Of a stretch of 64,000 nucleotides of DNA, positions 17,425 to 27,600 are shown one piece after another; the stretch's first letter is position 1, and each line of letters begins with the position of its first letter. The notes under the pieces were generated by a model. It worked only from the letters and a program-made list of their open reading frames with translations, was not told the origin of the DNA and ran no database searches. A program made the translations under genes and the position numbers. This stretch comes from Sphingobacterium sp. ML3W (GTDB lineage: Bacteria > Bacteroidota > Bacteroidia > Sphingobacteriales > Sphingobacteriaceae): contig NZ_CP009278.1 of assembly GCF_000747525.1 (NCBI RefSeq), forward strand, positions 3,720,001 to 3,784,000. The letters are read 5' to 3'.

Positions 17425-20400
17425 CTAAAAAATAACTTGTACTCCGCCAGAAATGGTGCGCATAGCTGGGTAACGGAAATAAGTAGCTCCATTGATCGTT
17501 TGCTCTGGATCCATACCTTGGTGTCCGTAAAGCGTGAACAGATTTTCTGCTGTAGCAAAGACGCGCAATTTACTGATACCTGCTCTTTTGGTCACTTCGG
17601 TAGGGATACTATAGCCTAAGCTTACGTTTTTCAAACGGGCATAGGTAGCATCGTACAAAAAGCGGGTAGAAGCTGAAGTCCAGCTCAAATTGTCGGTCGT
17701 TAATTTTGGAACATCGGTTACCGTGTTTTCTGGTGTCCAATGGTTCAACATTTCGGCACTCCATGCTCTTCCGGGATTATTACCGGTATGCATCAATTGC
17801 ACGTAATCGTTGTCCAATATTTTTCCGCCTAAACTGAAACTGACCATGGCTGCTAGATCGAAGTTCTTGTAAGTGAAACTATTTTGTACCGAACCAATGA
17901 TATCGGGTAAAGAACTGCCGACAACAAAATTGCCTGCTTTACCGTACTCGGAAGTTTTTTGATCGGTCTTATTACCTTGTTCATCCGCTAAATACCATTG
18001 TGGCAATCCGTTTTCAGGATTGACGCCTGCCCATTCGCGCATATAAAAATCATCGATACTACCGCCTACGCGCAAAATACGTGTACCGGTGACAATGGAT
18101 TTATTGTTGTCTGGAAGTGCTGTCACCTTGTTTTTATAATGCGAAAGATTGACATCTAGGTTCCATCTGAAGTTTTCGGTCAACACCGGAATCGTATGGA
18201 TATCGATATCAACGCCTCGGTTTTGAACCGATCCAATATTAGCATCGTACCCTGTGAAACCTGTAGAAAGTGGCATAGGCATGGTAAATAATAAATCTTT
18301 ACTCTGTCTATTGAAATATTCTACTGTCATGGATACGCGATTTTGAAAAGCAGCAACATCTAAACCAACATTAAAATTCAGGTTGGTTTCCCATTTCAGA
18401 TCTGGTGTTGGCAAACGACTGGTTACGGTACCGCCTTCGCCTAAACTATTGGCAATGGTATAAAGACCTTGATAAGCATAATAGGTACCTAGATTGTCAT
18501 TACCCTGACCACCGTAACTGGCACGTAAAGTCAACTGATTGAGTTTAGAAACATCTTTCAAGAAGTTTTCTTGTGCGATTTTCCATGAACCACCTACTGA
18601 CCAGAATGTTCCCCAACGGGTTTCTGGTGCAAAACGTGATGATCCATCGGTACGTAAGGATGTGGAGAAATAGTAACGATTGTCGTAGTTATATTCGGCA
18701 CGACCTAGAAAACTCAACAGTCGGTAATCGACGCTGGATCCTGTGAAATTATTCAATTGTGATGCTGCAACAGGCTCGTAAAATCCAGGTAATACAAATC
18801 CTTGTCTGCTACCATTCATATTGGCACTGTTGAAAGCATAATACTCCTGCCCAGCCAAAATATTAACATGATGCAGATCAAATTGCTTGTCAAAAGTCAA
18901 GATATTGTTCCAGGTCTGCCCTACTGTTCTCACATTGGACTTATAGACATATCCTTTGGACTCGACAGCGTCTCCTATGGTTGGATTTTGATAGTCGTGG
19001 GTATTGCTGTTGAGGTAATCTAAACTATAGGTAGAGCGAAATTTGAAGTTGTCTGAAATAACAGCTTCTAAGTAAGCTCTTGTTGAGAGGTTCTCTCTTT
19101 GGATATCGTTTTTATCTAAAGGTAGTGAAGCGGCAAGATTGCTCTTTGGTGTCGCACCACTTGGGCGATAACGTCCGAAATCGTAGACTTTATTGCCTTG
19201 TGCATCCAACACAAATGAACCGTCATCCGCGCGCTCATAATAAGGATAGAATGAAGGCACCAAGCGGGTAAAGTTGATGATATTCGCTGTATTGCTATCT
19301 TCGGATTGTGGGTATTTTTGTTGGGTACTGCTACCTGCGATGTTGACGCCTGCATTTAACCAAGATTTCATCTTGCCATCGATATTTGCACGTACATTGT
19401 AACGTTTGAAACCTGATTCAATAGCGATACCTTGATCGTTGAGGTATCCTCCTGATATATAATACGTATTGTTGGTGCCGCCGCCACTGAAACTCAGGTC
19501 GCCTTGTGTGCGGACGCCCGTACGTTGTAGAACATCTGACCATGGATCGTTCCATAACGTTTTGGCTCCGGGTACCAATTTACCATCCAATCCAACCGGT
19601 TGCGGAAATGCCGAACCGTAAGGGTTCTTGTTCAGATCTGTAATGACGCTATTGGTGGCATTGGTCGCTGCTTGCGCTGCTGTAAGTCCGTTTGTTAGAT
19701 TCTTATTGCGTAAGGCTTCCCAATACATTTGGAAATAATCATCGGTAGATACTTGGTCGTAATCGCGGACCGCTCTGCCTGAATAGCCTTGTGTAAAATT
19801 GAGGTTGATAGCCGTATTTTCGGAAGAACGTCCGCTTTTTGTAGTGATGATGATCACCCCATTTGCTCCTCTTGATCCGTAAAGTGCACTTGAAGCGGCA
19901 TCTTTCAATACGGAGATGGATTGGATATCATTGGGGTTGATGGAGTTGATATCTCCTGCAAATGGATTGCCATCGACTACAAATAAAGGGGCGCTCGATG
20001 CATTGATCGAACCGATACCTCTGATCCTGATCGCCGCATCGGTACCAGGTTGACCTGATGATGCGACAGATTGTAATCCGGGGATCTGACCTTCCAGTGC
20101 CTTGGAAATACTGGACACTTGTCTATTTTCAATTGCTTTTGAACTGATGGTGCTCACGGATCCCGTGATATTGGAACGCTTCGATGTACCGTAAGCAACG
20201 ACCACAACCTCATCGAGGTTTTGACTGGTTATTTGTAAGGCTATCGATAGGTTTGCTCCATCTGCTTTCACACGTTGGGTTTCGTAACCGATATAAGAGA
20301 ATTCGATAAGGGCATCAGTGGAAGTTGGGCTCTGAAGCGTGAATTCACCGTTTTGATTGGTGGTCGTGCCGCTACTTTGTCCGGATACTTGAACACTTAC

Positions 20401-20535
20401 TGCTGCGAGTGGTTTGCCGGTTACCGCATCCGTAACCCTACCTTGAACATTACGCTGCTGCGCATGAAGGTGGCTCATGCTAGAAACGGTGAGGACCGTC
20501 GCTAATAATGGAAAATATTTGTTCGTTAACTGCAT
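17425..20535 (-). CDS. SusC/RagA-family TonB-dependent transporter
   Basis: 1036 residues. The signal peptide ends near 25 (SHLHAQQ). A carboxypeptidase-like domain (about 28-105, GRVTDAVTGKPLAAVSV) is followed by the TonB-box-like EVVVVAYGTSKR, the plug (PLFVVDGNPFAGD, NPNDIQSISVLKDAASSALYGSRG) and the barrel. It has no STN domain, unlike the other two SusC proteins here, so it is not expected to signal to a FecR. It is cotranscribed with the SusD at 15900. The upstream 115 bp hold a TACTTTTG box. Confidence 0.93.
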   Translation of the reverse strand: MQLTNKYFPLLATVLTVSSMSHLHAQQRNVQGRVTDAVTGKPLAAVSVQVSGQSSGTTTNQNGEFTLQSPTSTDALIEFSYIGYETQRVKADGANLSIALQITSQNLDEVVVVAYGTSKRSNITGSVSTISSKAIENRQVSSISKALEGQIPGLQSVASSGQPGTDAAIRIRGIGSINASSAPLFVVDGNPFAGDINSINPNDIQSISVLKDAASSALYGSRGANGVIIITTKSGRSSENTAINLNFTQGYSGRAVRDYDQVSTDDYFQMYWEALRNKNLTNGLTAAQAATNATNSVITDLNKNPYGSAFPQPVGLDGKLVPGAKTLWNDPWSDVLQRTGVRTQGDLSFSGGGTNNTYYISGGYLNDQGIAIESGFKRYNVRANIDGKMKSWLNAGVNIAGSSTQQKYPQSEDSNTANIINFTRLVPSFYPYYERADDGSFVLDAQGNKVYDFGRYRPSGATPKSNLAASLPLDKNDIQRENLSTRAYLEAVISDNFKFRSTYSLDYLNSNTHDYQNPTIGDAVESKGYVYKSNVRTVGQTWNNILTFDKQFDLHHVNILAGQEYYAFNSANMNGSRQGFVLPGFYEPVAASQLNNFTGSSVDYRLLSFLGRAEYNYDNRYYFSTSLRTDGSSRFAPETRWGTFWSVGGSWKIAQENFLKDVSKLNQLTLRASYGGQGNDNLGTYYAYQGLYTIANSLGEGGTVTSRLPTPDLKWETNLNFNVGLDVAAFQNRVSMTVEYFNRQSKDLLFTMPMPLSTGFTGYDANIGSVQNRGVDIDIHTIPVLTENFRWNLDVNLSHYKNKVTALPDNNKSIVTGTRILRVGGSIDDFYMREWAGVNPENGLPQWYLADEQGNKTDQKTSEYGKAGNFVVGSSLPDIIGSVQNSFTYKNFDLAAMVSFSLGGKILDNDYVQLMHTGNNPGRAWSAEMLNHWTPENTVTDVPKLTTDNLSWTSASTRFLYDATYARLKNVSLGYSIPTEVTKRAGISKLRVFATAENLFTLYGHQGMDPEQTINGATYFRYPAMRTISGGVQVIF

Positions 20536-20965
20536 TTAATACTGTTTTAAATTTTAAATACTGTACTTATTGAGCATATAGCACAAATTAGGTGATGTTA
20601 TTTGATAAAAACCCTTATAATCTACCAAACCAGTAGTCTTTATTTTGATGCAAAAGTAATATTTATTATATAGAATTGGTAGTCTTTTGAATTAAAAAGT
20701 TTAAAATGATTTCAAACCATTGATTATCAATCCATTTAATTTAGTTTACTCACAAACAAAATCGTAGGTGATACCAACGCAACAACGGACTTTCCATTTT
20801 GGCGGGCTGTAAGCTGATTTGGGCATAAAATAAGCAAGTAGAGCACCTTAAGAAATCCATGTTTACAAAGGATGGGCCTTGTTTTTAAGTTTTTTTAAAA
20901 TTAAATACGCAGTTTTTTTGAATATCATTAAAAAATACTATCTTGCCCCTGTCTTAGGATGTTTT
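20536..20965. other. Regulatory gap upstream of susC and tRNA-Ala
   Basis: No gene is visible. On the minus strand a Bacteroidota -7 type box TACTTTTG lies at 20651-20658, 116 bp upstream of the susC ATG. GACTAC repeats flank it: one at about 20678-20683, and one at about 20633-20638 within the imperfect palindrome CTACC-N5-AGTAG (20622-20636). These could bind a regulator of the susCD operon. The remainder, 20700-20965, is AT-rich with nothing recognisable. Confidence 0.5.
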
Positions 20966-21038
20966 GGGGTATTAGCTCATTTGGTAGAGCGCTTCGCTGG
21001 CAGTGAAGAGGTGATCGGTTCGATTCCGATATGCTCCA
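20966..21038 (+). tRNA. tRNA-Ala (anticodon GGC)
   Basis: A complete cloverleaf: acceptor GGGGTAT/ATGCTCC, D arm GCTC-GAGC, anticodon stem CTTCG/TGAAG with loop CTGGCAG (anticodon GGC), T arm ATCGG-TTCGATT-CCGAT and discriminator A. The CCA end is not encoded. It is followed directly by a terminator. Confidence 0.95.
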
Positions 21039-21040
21039 CA

Positions 21041-21077
21041 AAAAAGGCTCATACATAAATTATGTATGAGCCTTTTT
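21041..21077. terminator. Bidirectional terminator
   Basis: A perfect 17-bp stem with a 3-nt loop, with A and T runs at its ends. It serves the tRNA on the plus strand and the convergent HicA-like gene on the minus strand. Confidence 0.9.
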
Positions 21078-21093
21078 TTATGGTATAATTTAT

Positions 21094-21330
21094 TTAACAG
21101 TTATCTAGGACCCAGTTATAAAACTCTTTCACGTTTATCCCCATCGTTTTGAGATTAGTTTTTATATGGAATGCTGGAATGTCCTTATCCTTACTTCTAT
21201 GAATAATTGACCTTAGACAGTTTGGACACTTCCACTTATCATGAGAAGCCTCTGTCGAATGATATCTACATTGCTTACTTTCTAAGAACTTTTCCCAACA
21301 TTTAACCTTTACGGGCCTATTATCCCCCAT
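21094..21330 (-). CDS. HicA-family toxin-like protein
   Basis: 78 residues. An N-terminal KVKCWEKFLESKQC helix is followed by STEASHDKWKC, where the His matches the catalytic position of HicA mRNA interferases (usual context GSH). The C-terminal IPAFHIKTNLKTMGI matches the HicA end. A CPNC insert with nearby cysteines may bind a metal, a variant seen in Bacteroidota members. Its ATG overlaps the stop of the upstream HicB-like gene (TAATG), indicating translational coupling. The order antitoxin first, toxin second differs from classic hicAB but is common. Confidence 0.8.
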   Translation of the reverse strand: MGDNRPVKVKCWEKFLESKQCRYHSTEASHDKWKCPNCLRSIIHRSKDKDIPAFHIKTNLKTMGINVKEFYNWVLDNC

Positions 21331-21710
21331 TAGCAGGCTATTTTAACGGATTCTTCCCGAATTTCTGTTCCCTCAGGTAATTCAAATTCACTTAAAATGC
21401 CCTCTTTATCGATATATGCCTTTTTACTTAAATCTTTTTCAAAAAACAAGTCTCGTATCCAACCTAATTTTTTAAGTTCCATAATAACTAGGCCTTTGTT
21501 TTTATTATTAGCAATACTAAAACAAAAATCTTTAAGTACAACATTTTGCAACATATCGGTAGCTTCTTCAACACTGCTCCCATAAGCAGATAAGTTTAAA
21601 GAAGGAATATAAATAATATCATATTCTCCATCTTTAAAAGTAACGGCTCTAACATTACCGGTAATTTTATGGCTACCAAGCTTTAAATATTCTTTATCTT
21701 TAGTTTCCAT
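21330..21710 (-). CDS. HicB-family antitoxin-like protein
   Basis: 126 residues. The partly degenerate RNase-H-like HicB fold is visible: EYDIIYIPSLNLSAYGSSVEEATDML matches the usual short-strand, P-x-L, G-x-S-x-EEA pattern. The C-terminal half (from about 75) lacks a recognisable DNA-binding motif; KKAYIDKEGILSEFELPEG may be the operator-binding or toxin-binding part. It is translationally coupled to the HicA-like gene. Confidence 0.72.
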   Translation of the reverse strand: METKDKEYLKLGSHKITGNVRAVTFKDGEYDIIYIPSLNLSAYGSSVEEATDMLQNVVLKDFCFSIANNKNKGLVIMELKKLGWIRDLFFEKDLSKKAYIDKEGILSEFELPEGTEIREESVKIAC

Positions 21711-21932
21711 TTTGGCTTACTATAATAATGATTTTGTTTGTAAAGACAATTATAATAAAATAAATAGAATAATACAAATAAAATCAGAAACAAAACACTC
21801 ATCAATAAGCACTTATAAGACGGAACTGTGTTTACTGATGTTACTCTTGTAAGCAATTAAATAGCTTGACTTGATGGAATACACTATCAATACGTTAACA
21901 AAACTTCGTTTTTAAAGGGAACGCACGCGCAC

Positions 21933-22727
21933 CTAAAAATTCGGTTCCCAGATCAACCGGGTTAAAAAGTCCATTTGAAATTCTTCCGATTTGATAGGCA
22001 AGCCGCAAACAAGGCCTACAGCGAAATTATGCGCTAATGACAACTTCACCTGTGGGCGCATGATGTACTCCCAACTTCCTTCAGCATACCGTATATCGTT
22101 CTCTATACCCAGATAATTGCTCGAATTGGGCACCATATAATGCACACTGGCATTGAGTGCAAAATTGGTATTCATATCCCGTTCTTTGAAGTTGTATTCA
22201 AACTCTGGTCCGGTATAGATCAAGGTACTGATCTGATTAAAACGTTTTGCAGCAATAAAGAATGGTGAGGAGATAAATCCTCCAAAAAGTGGTGTATTTC
22301 TAACGTCTGGAGCAGATTTTCCAAATTCCATTTCATGGAGATAACCGATGGCTAATGAGGTCTGATGCTTTTCATCTACCAAAAAAGTATACTGGGTTCC
22401 CAATTTGATACCTTCTACACGATTGGTATGGTGTTGGAAGTTGTCCTTTGCAAAAAGAACCGGAATTTCGATCTCTAATCCCAAACGGTTGGCAGCAGCC
22501 CATTCATATTCAATGAAGGAAGTATGTTCACTTCTATTTTTATAACGGCCACGCCCATAACCGACATTAAATTCGGCTTCTCCTTTTCGAGCACCCAGAT
22601 CACGCATCAAATCCAAATAAAGGGGTTCTGCATGCTTTACCTTAGCGGGTAGATTCGGTTCGCTTTCTTGTGCATAAGCATAAGTACAAAGGGTGAAGGA
22701 AAAAAGAATGGTATATAATAATTTCAT
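21933..22727 (-). CDS. Outer-membrane beta-barrel protein (HAEPLYLDLMRDLGARKGE type)
   Basis: 264 residues from the ATG at 22727; a longer frame to 22787 adds 20 residues before the real signal peptide (MKLLYTILFSF, cleavage near AYAQ). After it comes the conserved HAEPLYLDLMRDLGARKG segment of a widespread Bacteroidota family of unknown function, followed by alternating beta strands. It is predicted to be a small outer-membrane barrel. It stands alone, with a -7 type box at 22746-22753. Confidence 0.75.
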   Translation of the reverse strand: MKLLYTILFSFTLCTYAYAQESEPNLPAKVKHAEPLYLDLMRDLGARKGEAEFNVGYGRGRYKNRSEHTSFIEYEWAAANRLGLEIEIPVLFAKDNFQHHTNRVEGIKLGTQYTFLVDEKHQTSLAIGYLHEMEFGKSAPDVRNTPLFGGFISSPFFIAAKRFNQISTLIYTGPEFEYNFKERDMNTNFALNASVHYMVPNSSNYLGIENDIRYAEGSWEYIMRPQVKLSLAHNFAVGLVCGLPIKSEEFQMDFLTRLIWEPNF

Positions 22728-22745
22728 GATCTTTAATATTTGATA

Positions 22746-22753
22746 CAAAACTA
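22746..22753 (-). promoter_or_regulatory. -7 promoter box for the gene at 21933
   Basis: Minus strand TAGTTTTG matches TAnnTTTG, 19 bp before the ATG at 22727. The rest of the gap 22754-23068 must hold the promoter of the plus-strand sigma factor gene; I see no box resembling the TAGGGATA/GGAACCTA pair there. Confidence 0.5.
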
Positions 22754-23068
22754 TAGGCACATTTAGGAAAGAATTAGGAACAATCATGCCAATACTCCAT
22801 ACGATTAGTGGCGTTCAAGAAATAGACAACGAACACAGCTAGCAATCAAGGCCAAAACGCAGCAATAGGCATTTTCAAAGTAAAAATAAATCACATTAAT
22901 TTAATATAGCTTTAACCCTAACGTCATCTCTGACTTAAGTAACTCGTATAAGGTCGATTAAAATGTACTTTAAATAATTCTAAAGATCCATGATCATTTT
23001 TTCTTTTCTAAAATTGTCATTAAACTTGCAACTGTTAATCACACCCAAAAGAGTAAGAGGATACAGGA

Positions 23069-23623
23069 ATGTCAACCGTTAATAATGAGCGCCTAGATTT
23101 TAAACAGTTCTATTTATCTTATAAAGACAAAGTTTATAAATATGCCTTTTTACATTTTAAAGATGAGGAAATGGCGGCTGACCTTGTACAAGAAGTATTT
23201 TCTAAAATATGGAATAAATGGGACTGTCTGGATGCGGAACAAAATGTACGGGCTTACCTTTACACGGTATCGCGCAACCTTGTATTTGACGAACTCCGTA
23301 AAATAAAAGTGCGCCTGGACTATAGTCTAGCGGACAAAGATGGGGCTAAAGATATCGACAACTCTAACGAAGAATCTATCGCCTATAAAGATCTGGAGAA
23401 AATATACAAGGAAGCCATCAGTAAGTTGCCTAAAGCGCGATTGGAAGTTTTCCTACTCAGTAAAGAGGCTTTCCTAAATAATCAAGAGATAGCGGATCAG
23501 CTAGGAATATCCATCAATACGGTCCGTGATCAACTGGTAAAAGCCAACAAATCAGTCAGGCAACATATCCTTGCACATATCAAAGTCTCCATAGCCTTAT
23601 TTATTTTTTTAAAAATATTTTAA
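23069..23623 (+). CDS. ECF RNA polymerase sigma factor
   Basis: 184 residues. Region 2 is YKDKVYKYAFLHFKDEEMAADLVQEVFSKIW and region 4 is NNQEIADQLGISINTVRDQLVKANKSV. A short hydrophobic C-terminal tail (VSIALFIFLKIF) is common in Bacteroidota ECF factors of this group. It heads a five-gene plus-strand set with FecR, SusC, SusD and a phospholipase C; fecR follows after 56 bp. Confidence 0.93.
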   Translation: MSTVNNERLDFKQFYLSYKDKVYKYAFLHFKDEEMAADLVQEVFSKIWNKWDCLDAEQNVRAYLYTVSRNLVFDELRKIKVRLDYSLADKDGAKDIDNSNEESIAYKDLEKIYKEAISKLPKARLEVFLLSKEAFLNNQEIADQLGISINTVRDQLVKANKSVRQHILAHIKVSIALFIFLKIF

Positions 23624-23679
23624 GTCACCATCGTCTTATCCCCTTGCTCATCCGTATATATAGATAACGAGACGAAAAG

Positions 23680-24636
23680 ATGAGCCAAGAAGAATTAGCA
23701 TTACTATATAAAAGATTTTTATCCACCGAAATTTCTGAAAGAGAACGTGAACTGATATTGACGATCCTGCAAGACTGTGAGGAGAACGATCTGCCCACAC
23801 TGGAGGAGGTTATAATGACCCATAAAGATACCGTAACCTTGGGTGCAGATCGATCGGCCGAAATTTTCATGGAGATCACGGGTGAGCATCTATCGCCATC
23901 TATAAGACCATTCTGGAAAAGAAAAGCGGTTATGGGAGCTGCGGCAGCACTGATGATCACGGGTCTTTCTTTTTTATTCCACCTTAAAAATAAAGAGATT
24001 GCCCAGGTCCAAACAGCTACTGCTATCGCCTATGTAAACGAAACCAAATTTGTAAAGCAGATCAAACTGAACGATGGCAGTACCGTTTCCTTGAGACAAG
24101 GGGCCAAACTATGGGTACTATCCGATTTTGCTACCGATACCGTAAGACGGGTTCAATTGCTGGGTGAAGCTTTCTTTGAGGTCAGCAAGCAACCTGAAAA
24201 AGCTTTTGTTGTCGTAAAATCTGGTGGTTTTGATGTCAGGGTACTGGGTACAGCCTTCAACCTGATCAATACGCCACACAAGAATCTATTGGTGCTAAAC
24301 CATGGAAAAGTATTGGTTAACCATGGCAAACAACATGCTATTGTGCTTCCTGGCCAAAGGGCGGCATTTGATAAAGGGAAGCAGACTTTCCATGTGGTGA
24401 AAACAGATACCGTGCAAAGCAACAATTGGGTAAACAACCTATTATCCTTTGAACGCGAACCCCTGCAGCAGATTTTTAAAGACCTAAATAACCTACATCC
24501 TGAACAGCGCCTACGTCTGAATGAAAAGTTCGAACAAGAGATTTTTACGGGATACCTACCTGCAAATGACCTCGATAAATCTCTTGATATCTTAAATAAA
24601 GCCTTTAATACCACAATTATCTATAAACATCAGTAA
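23680..24636 (+). CDS. FecR-type anti-sigma factor
   Basis: 318 residues. The N-terminal sigma-binding part precedes a membrane segment (about 84-105, AVMGAAAALMITGLSFLF). The FecR domain (IKLNDGSTVSLRQGAKLWV, GEAFFEVSKQPEKAFVVV) and a DUF4974-like C-terminus (LSFEREPLQQIFKDLNNL) follow. Its partner signal source is the STN domain of the SusC that begins one base after its stop codon. Confidence 0.92.
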   Translation: MSQEELALLYKRFLSTEISERERELILTILQDCEENDLPTLEEVIMTHKDTVTLGADRSAEIFMEITGEHLSPSIRPFWKRKAVMGAAAALMITGLSFLFHLKNKEIAQVQTATAIAYVNETKFVKQIKLNDGSTVSLRQGAKLWVLSDFATDTVRRVQLLGEAFFEVSKQPEKAFVVVKSGGFDVRVLGTAFNLINTPHKNLLVLNHGKVLVNHGKQHAIVLPGQRAAFDKGKQTFHVVKTDTVQSNNWVNNLLSFEREPLQQIFKDLNNLHPEQRLRLNEKFEQEIFTGYLPANDLDKSLDILNKAFNTTIIYKHQ

Positions 24637-24637
24637 T

Positions 24638-27600
24638 ATGAAACTAACCAATTACTATTTTAAAATTATTGGAGGAGGAATCCTCCTTCAAGCACTTGCC
24701 CTACAGGTAATGGCAAACGAATCGCTGCAGGAGGAAGGCATCGGATCGGTCATTACCAAAATGGAAAAGAAACTCAACGTCAAGTTTGGCTACGATGCTT
24801 CGATTTCCAATCAGCAGGTACGTGAAAATTCGGACTTAAAGCAAGTCAACAAAAGCAATATCGCTAGTTTTATCCAGTCAATTTCTAACGGGGAGTTATC
24901 GGCTAACAAAATTGACGATAAGCTATATGTGATCACCAAAACCGCTACAGCTAAACAGCACATACCAGCGGTTGCCCTTCAGCAAGCACAATCTGAAATA
25001 AAAGGAAAAATCTTAGATCAAGAAACAGGATTGCCATTAGCAGGTGTAACCATCCGTATCATAGGATCTACTGCTGCGACAAGTACCGATAACACCGGTA
25101 CATTTGTATTAAAAAATGTAGCTGCTAATGAAACTGCGCAGATTTCCTATATCGGTTACGGTACCGTAGAAGTTCCGGTTTCGCAAATCGCGCTAGTAAG
25201 ATTACAAAAAAGTGCTTCCGAATTACAAGAAGTTGTGGTTACAGCACTCGGTATAAAAAGGGATAAAAAATCATTGGGTTATGCGACTCAGAACATCGGT
25301 GGCGAAGAGTTATCTAAAGTAAAAGGTGTGGACATTGGGACTACCCTAACCGGTCGTATTTCGGGTGTTCGCGTGTTAAACAGTACAGAATTCAATTCGT
25401 CGCCTTCCATCGAAGTGCGCGGTTTGAATCCAATCTTAGTGATCGATGGGGTACTGTACCAAAACATGACCTTACGCGATATCCCAACAGATAACATCGC
25501 AGATATGAATATCCTTAAAGGTGCTGCCGCTGCGGCATTGTATGGCGAAAGAGGCTCTGGTGGTGCGATCATGGTGACTACAAAAAAAGGTCTAAAAGAA
25601 CAAGGCGCTGAAATAAATGTCAACACCAATAATATGTTCTTCTCGGGGTTCTTGAAATTACCTGAGGTACAAACATCGTATTCATCAGGTGAAGGTGGTG
25701 TATTCAACAATAATGACTACGTATGGGGTGATAAAATGGATATCGGTAAAATCTACTCGCAATGGAATCCGAAAACCAAACAAATGGAGGACCAACCGCT
25801 TACTTCGCGTGGGAAAAATAATTTCAGCAATTTCTTGGTCCCTTCATTCGTATCCAACAACTCCCTGAGTTTTACCAATCAAGGTGAGCATGGTAGCATC
25901 CGTACTTCGATCAACCACATTTACAATAAAGGACAATACCCGAATCAACAACTGAACCTAACAAATATTTCGGTTACGGGGACGACCAAATTGAGCAATA
26001 AGGTGGATCTGGAAACGAATTTGGGCTATAACCGCAATTCTTCATCGAGTAATTTTGGGTCGGGCTATAACAACCAAGGGTATATCTACAATATCTTGGT
26101 ATGGACGGGAGCCGAATATGACTTACGTGACTATCAGGATTACTGGTTGGTGAAGGATCAATCGCAAAACTGGATGTATAAAGGTTGGTACGATAATCCA
26201 TACTTAACAGCCTACGAAAAAATAAACCCGGAGTTGATCAACAAAATCAATGCTGCTGTGACCTTGAATTATAAAGTGACAGACTGGGGAAAGGTGATCG
26301 TACGCTCGGGATATGACTATTATGGCACGGAAAGAACGCAACAGAATCCAATGGGGATCTACGGTACGCGTGGCGGATTTAAAGATTATGGTGGTTTCCA
26401 CAACAAAGGAAAGTATCAAAATGCCCAATATAATGGATTCAGTTCCAATTCAGACATCCTCTTTACAGCGAATAAAACATGGGGCGATTTTGGATTTGAT
26501 GGCATGGTCGGTGGATCTGTTTTCTATAAATTAGATAAAAACAGCAATTCGACTACCGTAAATGGCTTGTCCATACCGGGTTACTACTCGCTACGCAACT
26601 CTATTGACCCGGTCAGCACGGTGCAATCGCAATCGGAGCTCATGACCAACTCCATCTACAGTCGTCTGGCACTGTCTTGGAGAAATGCTATTTTTGTGGA
26701 AGCAACAGGCCGTAATGATTGGTCGTCGACTTTGCCTGAAGAAAACAGATCATACTTCTATCCTTCTGTTTCTGCAAGTGCTACATTGACAGACCTGTTC
26801 GACTTCAAACTTTCGTGGTTAAATCAATTTAAAGTCAGAGGGGCTTGGGTTATTTCTAAAAAAACACCTAATCCTTATGAAATAAGACAAGCATTCTCGA
26901 TCAGCAACAACGTTTGGGATGGTTATCCGACCGCTTCCTACCCGAATAAGATCAAGGACTTTTCGATCGCACCGACACAAAATACCTCTTATGAGTTTGG
27001 ATTTGACTTTGCGGTCTTGAATAATCGGGTCTATGGTAATTATACCCGCTACTACCGTTTGCAAAATAGTCGCGTTATCGATGCCCCGATCTCCAATATG
27101 ACAGGTTTTACATATCGACTGATCAATACCAAAGAAGAGATCATGACCAAGGGTCATGAGATCACCATAGGCGGTACACCAATCAGAAGAAGTGATTTTA
27201 AATGGGATATCATCGGTAACCTATCGCAAAACATGAATTACTACCATAAGCTGGATCCTGAATATTCAAAGGATGCGCTTTATGTAAAAGAAGGGCTGCG
27301 CTACGACGTTATCGCAACATCAGATTGGGAAAGATCGCCAACGGGAGAAATCGTTCATAATGCTTCTGGCATGCCTATTTCTGCTAAATACGCAGACCAA
27401 GTCATTGGCTATTCCGCTCCTAAATGGTTCTGGGGTTTGACCAATCAATTCCGTTATAAAGATTTCAACCTTTCGCTAAGTATTGATGGTCGTATCAAAG
27501 GGATGTCTTACTCGGCCACAAATGCGAGACTATGGCAAACTGGAGCGCACCCAGATTCGGACAATGCCTACCGTTATGAAGAGGTGGTAAATGGTAACAA

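Noticed and set aside
22754..23068. ECF box for the second sigma/FecR cluster
   Set aside because: No copy of TAGGGATA-N12-GGAACCTA was found; this sigma factor must use a different promoter, which I could not identify.
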